From Bacillus sp. AFS029637 (lineage in GTDB: Bacteria; Bacillota; Bacilli; Bacillales; Bacillaceae_G): 64,000 nucleotides of DNA. The notes beneath the pieces are model-generated. The model made no database searches, had not been told where the DNA came from, and was given only the letters and a program-made list of their open reading frames with translations. Below are positions 33,437-40,009 of the stretch, in pieces. Location: positions 1-64,000 of the forward strand of contig NZ_NUPZ01000016.1 in assembly GCF_002584985.1 (NCBI RefSeq), read 5' to 3'. The translations under genes and the position numbers were made by a program. Every line of letters begins with the position of its first letter. The first letter of the stretch is position 1.

Positions 33437-35086
33437 ATGAAAAAATACCTACTACTCTTGTTCAGCATTGTACTACTCATCCCTATACATACTTCTGCAC
33501 AAACATCATCAAAACCAAAGGTACTTGTTCTATATAGTACAAAAGACGATAAGGTTACAAATAATATCCAAATCCTCAATACTCAATTAGGACATTTTAC
33601 AAATGATATAACTGTAAAAAATTTAAAAGAAGCAACTACAACTACTGACTCCTCTTCTTTTACACATATTGTTTACAGCGGTGAGAAAAAAGAAGAATTT
33701 TCTACTGAAACAAAGCAATTTCTAGAAAACTTCTCAGGTCCTGTATTAGTGTTAGGACAAAACGTTGAACAATTATCTAGCCGTTTTTCTTTCATTACAT
33801 TGAAGAGCAATGATGTACGAGTTAACAAAATTGAATATCCAAACAAGAAGCTAAAAAATGCTTTAGAAGGAGAGCGATTAATTCAATCGGTTGATACAAA
33901 TGGAACCGTTCTCGCTAACGCTTCAAGCTCAAATAACACCAATCCACTAATCGTTCAAAATGGAACATCTTATTACGTTGCAACGCCAAATCTCTTTGAC
34001 TGGATGTCTCATTATGTCGGTGAAATGTTATTTTCTTACTTTGGACAAAAACCAAAAACTGATAAAATTTCAGCTTATTTAAGGCTTGAAGACGTTCATC
34101 CGGCCGCAGATATAAATCAATTAAAAGAAATTGCTGAATTACTAAAAGAGAAGAAGATCCCTTACATGATTACGGTCATTCCGGTATATACAGATCCGGA
34201 TACAGGAAAAACGATACACTTAAAAGACAAACCCGAATTAGTCGATCTTTTACGCTCTATGCAAGATGATGGTGCCTCCATCATTATGCATGGCTATACT
34301 CACCAATTTTATGACAGTGAAACTGGTGAAGGCTTTGAATTTTGGGACGTAAAAACAGATCAACCAATTCGTCAACCGAAACATGAAAAACCAAAAACAA
34401 AGGATGATTTTCCTAATACAGAAGCATATAACCAATATGTACAAAAAGGGGAAGAGTTTGAAGAACAATATACGACTGATCATATCGAAAAAGGCATTCA
34501 AGAACTTGTAGATGCTAAACTATATCCTGTTGCATTTGAAGCGCCTCATTACACAATGTCTCAAAAAGGGTATGAAATATTATCGAGGTACTTTTCAACT
34601 TATGTAGGACAACTACAGTTAAATGATACAACTTGGCGATCCATGCACTCACCATTTTATACAAGTACACCATCATTTTTACATGGAATGAAATTAATGC
34701 CTGAAACAGTTGGCTTTATTGAAGAAGATAAGCCACAAGCTATTGCAAAGATGAAGGAACGTGCTGTATCTGTTGCAAAACTATCTGATGGCATTATCGG
34801 TGCATTCTATCATCCTTACTTAGGGGTGGAACCATTAAAAGAAGTTTTAAAAGATCTGGAAAGCATTCCAAACATAGAATGGATCGATTTAAAAAAAGAG
34901 ACGAACGAAGTAAAAATGAACGATATTCATATTACTACTAATAAAGACGGCATTCATGTTGAAAAACCAACAAGTGCAACTGATATAATTGATTATATAA
35001 AACAATATGGGTTCTTCCTTATACTTGGATTCATTATCATTGTCTTTCTTTTATTATTAAGACGCGGGAAAAAATTAGAGTCCTAA
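33437..35086 (+). CDS. DUF2334 polysaccharide-deacetylase-like membrane protein
   Basis: A 549-residue protein with a signal peptide (MKKYLLLLFSIVLLIPIHTS) and a C-terminal transmembrane helix (about 520-540) followed by RRGKKLES. The central region includes YLRLEDVHPAAD (about 212-223), SIIMHGYTHQFYD (about 285) and GAFYHPYLG (about 455). These are the Asp/His motifs of the deacetylase-like fold in DUF2334 proteins. It should face the outside of the membrane. The start lies 7-8 bases after AGGAG; a longer frame with 23 extra codons lacks a ribosome site. Confidence 0.82.
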   Translation: MKKYLLLLFSIVLLIPIHTSAQTSSKPKVLVLYSTKDDKVTNNIQILNTQLGHFTNDITVKNLKEATTTTDSSSFTHIVYSGEKKEEFSTETKQFLENFSGPVLVLGQNVEQLSSRFSFITLKSNDVRVNKIEYPNKKLKNALEGERLIQSVDTNGTVLANASSSNNTNPLIVQNGTSYYVATPNLFDWMSHYVGEMLFSYFGQKPKTDKISAYLRLEDVHPAADINQLKEIAELLKEKKIPYMITVIPVYTDPDTGKTIHLKDKPELVDLLRSMQDDGASIIMHGYTHQFYDSETGEGFEFWDVKTDQPIRQPKHEKPKTKDDFPNTEAYNQYVQKGEEFEEQYTTDHIEKGIQELVDAKLYPVAFEAPHYTMSQKGYEILSRYFSTYVGQLQLNDTTWRSMHSPFYTSTPSFLHGMKLMPETVGFIEEDKPQAIAKMKERAVSVAKLSDGIIGAFYHPYLGVEPLKEVLKDLESIPNIEWIDLKKETNEVKMNDIHITTNKDGIHVEKPTSATDIIDYIKQYGFFLILGFIIIVFLLLLRRGKKLES

Positions 35087-35122
35087 TAAAAAACCACCAA
35101 GCGAAACGCTTGGTGGTTTTTT
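35087..35122 (+). terminator. Terminator of the DUF2334 gene
   Basis: AAAAACCACCAAGCG pairs perfectly with CGCTTGGTGGTTTTT, with T residues on the plus strand. Confidence 0.85.
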
Positions 35123-35219
35123 AAACCTAAATCAAAACACGGCATGTTTTTAACGACCCATTGATTATCTTCATAAATAAACTCAATTTCTATTCCTCCA
35201 TAATAAAAAGGACCAGCAT
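35089..35219 (-). pseudogene. Possible gene remnant downstream of the TatD gene
   Basis: The minus strand is open without a start codon and reads YAGPFYYGGIEIEFIYEDNQ then WVVKNMPCFDLGL before running into the DUF2334 terminator. The composition is protein-like, but no family is recognised. It may be the tail of a deleted gene. Confidence 0.3.
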
Positions 35220-35226
35220 AACTCTT

Positions 35227-35991
35227 TTATCCTTTCAAATAAAACTGCGTTGTATTTTCATATATTGTTTCTGCAACCTTATCAACAGGTATGTTTTTTA
35301 TGAAACTGATTTCTTTAAGTACCTCTCGGATCATTCTTGGGTGCGTCATAACATTCTCTTGAAATTCCCACGGCCCATCCGTTTCTACCATCATATATTC
35401 AAGTGGATAATACGAAACAATTTTTCTAATTTTCTCCTTATGTAAAATATCCGGTGTGATAGAAATATAATAACCATTCTTCATCATCCGTTTCATTGTC
35501 TCTTCACTTCCTTTAAACCAATGAAAGTGTGCACGTAAAACTTTATATTTCTCCAATAAATCACATACAATATCAGCATCTTCATACACTGCATGCAATA
35601 TAATTGGTAAATCATATTTACTAGCTAGTTCAACAAACCGTTGTAACACTGATATATACGAATTGATAGCAATGTGCTCATCTTCTTTTCTTAAATAATA
35701 TGGTAAGCCTACTTCACCAATCGCAACTATGTCCTCTACATGATCTTCAATTAGTTTATAAATTTTCTCACATTCTTCTTTATGAATCGGTTGCTCCGGA
35801 TGAAAACCTATTGCTGGATGTACAAAAGGATATCGCTTTGCTAAAGATAGAGTTTCTAGACATGATCGATAATTCATAGATACTGTAATAAGCCCTTGTA
35901 TCTCTTTGCTGTTTTCTACATCTATAAGTAATCTACGTTTCTCTTCATCCTTATATTGATCAACATGTATATGGCTATCAATCCATTTCAT
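35227..35991 (-). CDS. TatD-family metal-dependent hydrolase
   Basis: A 254-residue TIM-barrel hydrolase beginning MKWIDSHIHVDQYKDEEKRR, with the HxH metal motif (SHIHVD), HPAIGFHPEQP, IGEVGLPYY (metal-binding Glu), ILHAVYEDAD and a C-terminal MVETDGPWEF. These are the TatD ligands, although HxWF at about 155 replaces the usual HCF. The family includes DNases and other hydrolases; the substrate is unassigned. The ribosome site GGGGGC precedes this start; 23 further codons upstream overlap the terminator of the next gene and are rejected. Confidence 0.88.
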   Translation of the reverse strand: MKWIDSHIHVDQYKDEEKRRLLIDVENSKEIQGLITVSMNYRSCLETLSLAKRYPFVHPAIGFHPEQPIHKEECEKIYKLIEDHVEDIVAIGEVGLPYYLRKEDEHIAINSYISVLQRFVELASKYDLPIILHAVYEDADIVCDLLEKYKVLRAHFHWFKGSEETMKRMMKNGYYISITPDILHKEKIRKIVSYYPLEYMMVETDGPWEFQENVMTHPRMIREVLKEISFIKNIPVDKVAETIYENTTQFYLKG

Positions 35992-36007
35992 CTTTATGCC
36001 CCCATAA

Positions 36008-36040
36008 AAAAAACAAGAAAGGATCTCCCTTCTTGTTTTT
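36008..36040 (-). terminator. Terminator of the micropeptide gene at 36050
   Basis: AACAAGAA pairs with TTCTTGTT across a 10-nt loop, with eight T residues on the minus strand. It separates the micropeptide from the TatD gene. Confidence 0.7.
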
Positions 36041-36049
36041 TTATCTATA

Positions 36050-36163
36050 TTATTTAACAACTAAGTTTGTTATTATATCAAATAATCCAATACACACTAC
36101 GGCAACGGTAAAGTAGCTACATAAATCTTTAATTGGAAACTTCACTACTTCTTCTTTACGCAT
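36050..36163 (-). CDS. Small membrane micropeptide behind a 40-bp element
   Basis: A 37-codon ORF: MRKEEVVKFPIKDLCSYFTV then AVVCIGLFDIITNLVVK. The N-terminus is charged and the rest is one hydrophobic helix. The ribosome site AAGGGGGAAA lies 9 bases before the ATG. It is not clearly family A or B, although the K-D then hydrophobic layout is similar to B. It is the only gene between a 40-bp element (36217-36281) and its terminator, so it forms a complete monocistronic unit. Function unknown. Confidence 0.65.
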   Translation of the reverse strand: MRKEEVVKFPIKDLCSYFTVAVVCIGLFDIITNLVVK

Positions 36164-36216
36164 CCCATTTTTCCCCCTTCTTACTAAATCCCTAATTACT
36201 TTATCTATTTGTATCT

Positions 36217-36281
36217 ATTATGCAAAAAATATGACAAAATTACTATCGAATTAACTTACGTAAACCTTACAATGTTGTAAG
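36217..36281 (-). promoter_or_regulatory. 40-bp element plus -10 (minus strand), micropeptide at 36050
   Basis: CTTACA-ACAT-TGTAAG, a linker, CGTAAG and TTAATTCGATAGT fill 36281-36242. After 19 bp comes CATAAT (36217-36222). This copy keeps the full inverted repeat and the TAATTCGATAGT block. Confidence 0.8.
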
Positions 36282-36294
36282 GTTTAAAAAAAGA

Positions 36295-36320
36295 GCCTCA
36301 TCTTAAGCTAAGATGAGGGC
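36295..36320 (-). terminator. Terminator of the short minus-strand transcript
   Basis: GCCCTCATCTTA pairs with TAAGATGAGGC (one bulged base) around a tight loop, followed by TCTTTTTTT on the minus strand. Confidence 0.75.
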
Positions 36321-36390
36321 TATTCAAAGTTAGTTGGTTTTCATTTTTCATTCTTCATTACAAACAGAAAGTAATACATTGAGACTTTCT
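36295..36390 (-). ncRNA. Candidate short transcript between a 40-bp element and a terminator
   Basis: A minus-strand 40-bp element with -10 TATAGT (36397-36402) predicts a start near 36390. A strong terminator (GCCTCATCTTA stem, 36295-36320, then seven T residues) ends it about 95 nt later. The only ORF is 12 codons without a ribosome site. It is therefore either a small regulatory RNA or the remains of a lost micropeptide gene. Confidence 0.4.
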
Positions 36391-36396
36391 ACTTAT

Positions 36397-36461
36397 ACTA
36401 TAGTAAATTTACTATCTTTTAACTATCGAATTGCATTACAGGAGTCTTACATGTTTGTAAG
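36397..36461 (-). promoter_or_regulatory. 40-bp element plus -10, minus arm of a divergent pair
   Basis: CTTACA-AACA-TGTAAG (36461-36446) is shared with the plus-strand copy. On this strand it continues to CTGTAATGC and AATTCGATAGT (to 36422), then 19 bp, then TATAGT (36397-36402). Confidence 0.75.
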
Positions 36462-36510
36462 CTATATGTAATGTAATTCGATAGTTCCCCTTACCTATAT
36501 TTCGTACAAT
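36446..36510 (+). promoter_or_regulatory. 40-bp element plus -10, plus arm of a divergent pair
   Basis: CTTACA-TGTT-TGTAAG, linker, TGTAATG and TAATTCGATAGT (36446-36485), then 19 bp and TACAAT (36505-36510). It uses the same central inverted repeat as the minus-strand copy, so one binding site could serve two promoters. Confidence 0.78.
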
Positions 36511-36632
36511 AAGGTTAGAAAGCAAGCCAAATAAGAAGAACACTCACATAACCAAATTACATTGCTAGTAGTCTACTCTTCTTATACCTTTCACTCACGC
36601 TACTACAATGTACCCCCTTCCCCTTTATATAA
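36511..36632 (+). pseudogene. Decayed family B micropeptide locus
   Basis: The sequence GCTAGTAGTCTACTCTTCTT through CACGCTACTACAATGT and the tail CCCCTTCCCCTTTATATAA aligns with the family B genes at 38697 and 39682. The start codon is lost, the ribosome site AAGGAGAA has become AAGAAGAA, and in-frame TAG TAG stops are present. The promoter element upstream is intact. Confidence 0.7.
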
Positions 36633-36635
36633 TAA

Positions 36636-36669
36636 AAAAAGCCTTAGTTCATATGGACTAAGGCTTTTT
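36636..36669. terminator. Bidirectional terminator between the decayed locus and yxeA-like gene
   Basis: GCCTTAGT pairs with ACTAAGGC over an 8-nt loop, with A and T tracts on both sides, so it can serve both converging units. Confidence 0.75.
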
Positions 36670-36737
36670 CACGCACCCACAAATACCCCTACCTAGTATT
36701 TTTATTTTCGACAAAAAATAAGCGGGGGTATAATCCG

Positions 36738-37094
36738 CTATCTCATCGCTAAAAGTTTACTCTTCGCATGAATAGGAATATTTACAGCTTCAATTTCTTC
36801 AATCGACTCTCCATAGCGTCCTTTTGCGTACACCTTTAACGCTTCATCTCTCTTTAACATATGCTTAACAGTCTTCTTTATTTTTTGCTCTTTTCCACGT
36901 TCATCAAATGCAATAAATTCATATTCATACCACTCATCACCAATATGCTGACCAATTGTATTCACAACCGTATAATATTCTTTCGTCTTATAAAGCGGAT
37001 TATATTTATCGATAACCGGTCCAAGTTTCGTAGGCAGTAACATTACTACTATTACTACTATCGCTACTACAGTAGTGATCATTTTTTTCTTCAT
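36738..37094 (-). CDS. YxeA-family small secreted protein
   Basis: A 118-residue protein with an uncleaved-looking N-terminal helix (MKKKMITTVVAIVVIVVMLL) and an extracytoplasmic domain of about 90 residues: PVIDKYNPLYKTKEYYTVVN, then YEFIAFDERGKEQKIKKTVK and LKVYAKGRYGES. This fits the YxeA/DUF1093 family of small OB-like domains. In B. subtilis yxeA lies in the yxdLM-yxeA operon controlled by the YxdJK two-component system. Here it stands alone behind a copy of the 40-bp element shared with the micropeptides, which is the main clue to that element's regulator. The ribosome site GGAGGAAGG is strong. Confidence 0.82.
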   Translation of the reverse strand: MKKKMITTVVAIVVIVVMLLPTKLGPVIDKYNPLYKTKEYYTVVNTIGQHIGDEWYEYEFIAFDERGKEQKIKKTVKHMLKRDEALKVYAKGRYGESIEEIEAVNIPIHAKSKLLAMR

Positions 37095-37131
37095 AATAAA
37101 CCTTCCTCCTCCGCAGGATATCTATACATCT

Positions 37132-37196
37132 ATTTTAAAAAGAAGGAATATAATCTACCATTGAATCCCATTACACTACCCTTACATTTTTGTAAT
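37132..37196 (-). promoter_or_regulatory. 40-bp element plus -10 of the yxeA-like gene
   Basis: ATTACA-AAAA-TGTAAG, linker, TGTAATGG and ATTCAATGGT (37196-37157), then 19 bp and TAAAAT (37132-37137). The inverted repeat is kept and the GATAGT block is degenerate, but the spacing is identical to the other copies. Confidence 0.65.
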
Positions 37197-37231
37197 AAAA
37201 AAAGATGAACGAATTTATTCGTTCATCTTTT
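37197..37231 (-). terminator. Terminator of the YitT-family gene
   Basis: AAAAGATGAACGAAT pairs perfectly with its complement across 2 bases, flanked by A/T tracts, right after the yitT-like stop and directly before the yxeA-like control element. Confidence 0.85.
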
Positions 37232-38066
37232 AGCTTGCTTTAAAGCCACCGCCAAGTACATCACGTACGTCGTGGATAACAACGAAAGCATCTTCATCTA
37301 CTCGACTAATAACTTGCTTTAATCTAACAAGTTCTTGTTTATTTATAACAACATATAACACTTCTTTATTTCTACCTGTATATCCACCGCGCCCTTCCAA
37401 TACAGTGACGCCACGTGTCATGCTTTTCGTAATCGCCTCGCGGATCAAGTCTGGTTGATTCGAAATAATCGTAACAGCCGTTTTTGTATCCATTCCTTCT
37501 ACAATGAAATCAATCACTTTCGCTCCGATGAATACAGCAACAAGCGTATACATTGCTTTTTCTTGTCCTATTATAAATACAGAACCAGCAATTACAACAA
37601 TATCAATAATAAGTACACCTTTACCAACGCTCCAACCTAAATATTGATTTGCTAACTGTGCTAAAATTGCCGATCCTCCTGATGTACCTCCAGCTTTGAA
37701 CATACAGCCTAACCCGACACCGACAAACACACCAGCAAATAGTGCCGCTAATAACGTATCACTATTCACATGATACTCAATATGTTCTGTAACATATAAA
37801 AACAAAGATGTTTCTACAATCCCTAAAATTGTATAAACCATCGTTTTCTTATCAAAAAATTTATAGCCAATAGCCAGTAAAACTGCATTTATAGCAAAAT
37901 TCACAACCCCTGGCGACCAACCAAATAAATAATACGTAACAACCGTTACACCAATAATGCCACCCTCTGATAAACGGTTTGGAATTGCAAAATAATTAAT
38001 ACCAATTGCGAATAATAATGAACCAATTGTAATTAGTGTTATTTCTTTAATACGTTGATTAACCAT
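37230..38066 (-). CDS. YitT-family membrane protein (DUF161/DUF2179)
   Basis: A 278-residue protein with about six N-terminal transmembrane helices carrying glycine-rich motifs (LSEGGIIGVTVVTYY, GVGLGCMFKAGGTSGGSAIL), then a cytoplasmic C-terminal domain from about residue 195 (TKTAVTIISNQPDLIREAI, RGVTVLEGRGGYTGRNKEVL). The DUF2179 domain resembles nucleotide- or anion-sensing modules. The function is unknown. The start MVNQRIKEITL follows GGGGGAGGC. Its terminator separates it from the yxeA-like gene. Confidence 0.88.
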   Translation of the reverse strand: MVNQRIKEITLITIGSLLFAIGINYFAIPNRLSEGGIIGVTVVTYYLFGWSPGVVNFAINAVLLAIGYKFFDKKTMVYTILGIVETSLFLYVTEHIEYHVNSDTLLAALFAGVFVGVGLGCMFKAGGTSGGSAILAQLANQYLGWSVGKGVLIIDIVVIAGSVFIIGQEKAMYTLVAVFIGAKVIDFIVEGMDTKTAVTIISNQPDLIREAITKSMTRGVTVLEGRGGYTGRNKEVLYVVINKQELVRLKQVISRVDEDAFVVIHDVRDVLGGGFKAS

Positions 38067-38183
38067 AGTTCATGCCTCCCCCCATTTGACATTGTATCAC
38101 TATCGCCTAGAGGTTTAGAAGTGGTTTTTATTCCGCATTTTTTCTCATAAAGACCGATATATTATGTTTAAACAAATGGTTGA

Positions 38184-38450
38184 TTAATTATTCACGTTCG
38201 CTCTAATCGTACGAACAAACTGCTCCACATTCCCTTTCTGAATATACTTGGCTCTAACGGTTTCATGATTACAAGTAAACTCGAAACATGGACGGAAATC
38301 TATGTCATCTATATGCAAATATGAGTAATCTTTAAATGTTGCGGGATAGTACGGAAATTTCCCGTAAAAAAGGAGACGTCTAGTAGTGGCAGCAAAAATT
38401 CCATGTTGATAACGTAACGTAAAATTATCCTTCTCAAATATCCCTACCAT
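38184..38450 (-). CDS. Short bacterial PH-domain-like protein (possibly truncated)
   Basis: An 88-residue protein. GIFAATTRRLLFYGKFPYYP (about 17-36) and the C-terminal YIQKGNVEQFVRTIRANV match the pattern of bPH_3-type domains, which usually occupy about 100-120 residues within longer proteins. The N-terminal strands appear shortened, so this may be a truncated relic. The GTG/ATG region near 38450 has a weak AGGTG ribosome site. It abuts the 40-bp element at 38472 on the opposite strand. Function unknown. Confidence 0.55.
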   Translation of the reverse strand: MVGIFEKDNFTLRYQHGIFAATTRRLLFYGKFPYYPATFKDYSYLHIDDIDFRPCFEFTCNHETVRAKYIQKGNVEQFVRTIRANVNN

Positions 38451-38471
38451 ATTACACCTGCATTCGTTTTC

Positions 38472-38536
38472 CTTACAAAAGTGTAATTTTTCTGTAAGCT
38501 AATTCGATAGTAGCTCTACGCAATATTTCATACAAT
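38472..38536 (+). promoter_or_regulatory. 40-bp element plus -10, micropeptide locus before plsC
   Basis: CTTACA-AAAG-TGTAAT, linker, TGTAAGC and TAATTCGATAGT (38472-38511), then 19 bp and TACAAT (38531-38536). Confidence 0.8.
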
Positions 38537-38582
38537 TAAGTCAGAAACAGGGCAACAACCAATCGAAAAGGAGCGGATCGAT

Positions 38583-38684
38583 ATGATGAACAAAATGAAA
38601 TCAAACAATTTTATGAATACAATGGGTATGGTATTTTCCGCTCTTATCGACGCAAAAGCTGTTGCTTCTACATTAAACAAGTAA
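38583..38684 (+). CDS. Micropeptide, family A
   Basis: A 33-codon ORF: MMNKMKSNNFMNTMGMVFSA then LIDAKAVASTLNK. A strong AAAAGGAGCGG ribosome site lies upstream. It is nearly identical to the ORF at 42113 (FLNTMGMVLSALVDAKSVAT) and shares the ALxDAKAV core with 31471. Overall it is an amphipathic, methionine-rich peptide. It is followed after 12 bp by a family B ORF, forming an A-B pair behind the 40-bp element. The minus strand has long open frames here that are only shadows. Confidence 0.68.
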   Translation: MMNKMKSNNFMNTMGMVFSALIDAKAVASTLNK

Positions 38685-38696
38685 GGAGAACGTATT

Positions 38697-38792
38697 ATGA
38701 ATAACATCACTTTTAACAAATTAGATTTTTTAGGACTAGCTAGCGGCTCCCTTCTTCTTACTGCTTTTATTTACGCTACTACGCTTATATAA
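38697..38792 (+). CDS. Hydrophobic micropeptide, family B
   Basis: A 31-codon ORF: MNNITFNKLDFLGLASGSLL then LTAFIYATTLI, with AAGGAGAA as ribosome site. The DFLGLASG core plus hydrophobic C-terminus recurs at 39682, 42224 and in the array at 20438-20849. It is probably a single transmembrane or membrane-surface helix. It pairs with the family A ORF just upstream. Function unknown. Confidence 0.68.
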   Translation: MNNITFNKLDFLGLASGSLLLTAFIYATTLI

Positions 38793-38829
38793 ACTTTGTG
38801 TCCCCTTTCCCCTTTATATAAATAGTAAT

Positions 38830-38864
38830 AGAAAAGACGACCGTCTATGCCCGGCCGTCTTTTC
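38830..38864. terminator. Terminator shared by micropeptide locus and plsC
   Basis: AAAAGACG pairs with CGTCTTTT and extends by CC/GG past one mismatch. A/T tracts flank both sides, so it can stop the micropeptide operon (plus) and the plsC-like gene (minus). Confidence 0.7.
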
Positions 38865-39470
38865 TTATTTTTGATTTGATTGCAAAGCTACCTTTAGCTC
38901 TTCAAACTTTTCATTTAATTGGTCTGTCATCATTTTCATAGCTGTTTTTCGGTCTATTTGTTCTCCCGCATCAATTTCAATCGGATCCCCAAAAATTAGT
39001 TGCGCCCTTTTTCCTTTTATTAATTCTTTTACACTTGACGGACCAATATAAGCTGCCGGTACTAATGGAACGTTAGAACGCAGCGCAATCGTAACGGCCC
39101 CAGCTTTTAATGAAACATCTTCTGATGATCTCGTTCCACTCGGAAAAATCCCGACTACCTTTCCTTCTTTTAATAAGCGTGATGGAATTTTGAGTGTACT
39201 CGGTCCTGGATTCGCACGATCTACAGGGAATGCATTTACATTTTTAAAGAACCAATTTTTAAATTTCCCTTCAAACAATTCTTTTTTTGCCATGTAATGA
39301 ATCTCAGTCGGGTACATTCCTGTCGCTAACATTAGCACATCCATAAAACTTGTATGGGTACACGCAACAACATACGGGCCACCTTCTGGTAACTTCTCTC
39401 TCCCTTGCACTTCTACTTTCCCAGCCGTTTTAAATATATATTTCAACAAAAATGTAATTGGTTTATACAT
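38865..39470 (-). CDS. plsC: 1-acyl-sn-glycerol-3-phosphate acyltransferase (PlsC family)
   Basis: A 201-residue acyltransferase with the HX4D motif HTSFMD (about 38-43) and the FPSGTRS motif (about 109-115) in place of FPEGTRS. It transfers an acyl chain to lysophosphatidic acid at the membrane. The length is usual for the short Bacillus proteins. The gene lies between two near-identical micropeptide loci, which form direct repeats on either side. The start MYKPITFLLKYIF follows AAAGGAACG. Confidence 0.9.
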   Translation of the reverse strand: MYKPITFLLKYIFKTAGKVEVQGREKLPEGGPYVVACTHTSFMDVLMLATGMYPTEIHYMAKKELFEGKFKNWFFKNVNAFPVDRANPGPSTLKIPSRLLKEGKVVGIFPSGTRSSEDVSLKAGAVTIALRSNVPLVPAAYIGPSSVKELIKGKRAQLIFGDPIEIDAGEQIDRKTAMKMMTDQLNEKFEELKVALQSNQK

Positions 39471-39582
39471 TTGTTTCGTTCCTTTCTGAATATCCGAATT
39501 ATAATCATTTTCTTACAACAATTATAACACTAAGTTTTAGGAGTTGGTAACAATTTTAAGTATTAATTGTTACATTTCAATT

Positions 39583-39647
39583 CTTACAAAAGTGTAATTT
39601 TCTTGTAAGCTAATTCGATAGTTACTTCTTGCAATATTTCATATAAT
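39583..39647 (+). promoter_or_regulatory. 40-bp element plus -10, second micropeptide locus beside plsC
   Basis: CTTACA-AAAG-TGTAAT, linker, TGTAAGC and TAATTCGATAGT (39583-39622), then 19 bp and a perfect TATAAT (39642-39647). Almost identical to the copy at 38472. Confidence 0.8.
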
Positions 39648-39681
39648 TAAGTCAGAAAGAAACAAGTAAGGAGAATGTATT

Positions 39682-39777
39682 ATGAATAACATCACTTTTA
39701 ACAAATTAGATTTTTTAGGATTAGCTAGCGGCTCCCTTCTTCTTACTGCTTTTATTTACGCTGCTACGCTTATATAA
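39682..39777 (+). CDS. Hydrophobic micropeptide, family B (partner A deleted)
   Basis: A 31-codon ORF identical to that at 38697 except for one residue (ATLI instead of TTLI at the end). The family A gene is missing: the leader joins GTCAGAAAG directly to AAACAAGTAAGGAG, the last codons of gene A in the sister locus. The ribosome site AAGGAGAA is intact, so B is still translatable alone. Confidence 0.66.
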   Translation: MNNITFNKLDFLGLASGSLLLTAFIYAATLI

Positions 39778-39814
39778 ACTTTGTGTCCCCTTTCCCCTTT
39801 ATATAAATAGTAAT

Positions 39815-39849
39815 AGAAAAGACGACCGTCTATGCCCGGTCGTCTTTTT
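39815..39849. terminator. Terminator of the second plsC-flanking micropeptide locus
   Basis: AAAAGACGACC pairs perfectly with GGTCGTCTTTT across a 10-nt loop, followed by T residues. Confidence 0.75.
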
Positions 39850-39988
39850 AAATTTTTCTTTCCTTTAATTCTTTTAAAAGCTGTATCAGTTCAGCTTGTT
39901 GTTTTACCTTCTTACGACCATTTCGATTAATTGCTGCAAGCTCGCAAGCAACTCCGACGGCGAAGAAAAACAATAAACTTTCTAGCAT
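39848..39988 (-). CDS. Small protein with an N-terminal hydrophobic segment
   Basis: A 46-codon ORF: MLESLLFFFAVGVACELAAI then a basic, helical tail (NRNGRKKVKQQAELIQLLKE and LKERKI). The ribosome site TTGGAGGA is strong. It lies 22 bp after the EamA-family gene on the same strand, so it is probably cotranscribed. It overlaps the terminator of the opposing micropeptide locus. No family is recognised. Confidence 0.6.
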   Translation of the reverse strand: MLESLLFFFAVGVACELAAINRNGRKKVKQQAELIQLLKELKERKI

Positions 39989-40009
39989 GTAAAATCCTCC
40001 AATTGCCTA

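Noticed and set aside
38528-38719. Minus-strand ORF of 63 codons opposite the micropeptide pair (and the similar one at 41959-42300)
   Set aside because: Both lie opposite the A-B micropeptide genes, have no ribosome site and resemble each other only because the plus-strand genes are homologous.
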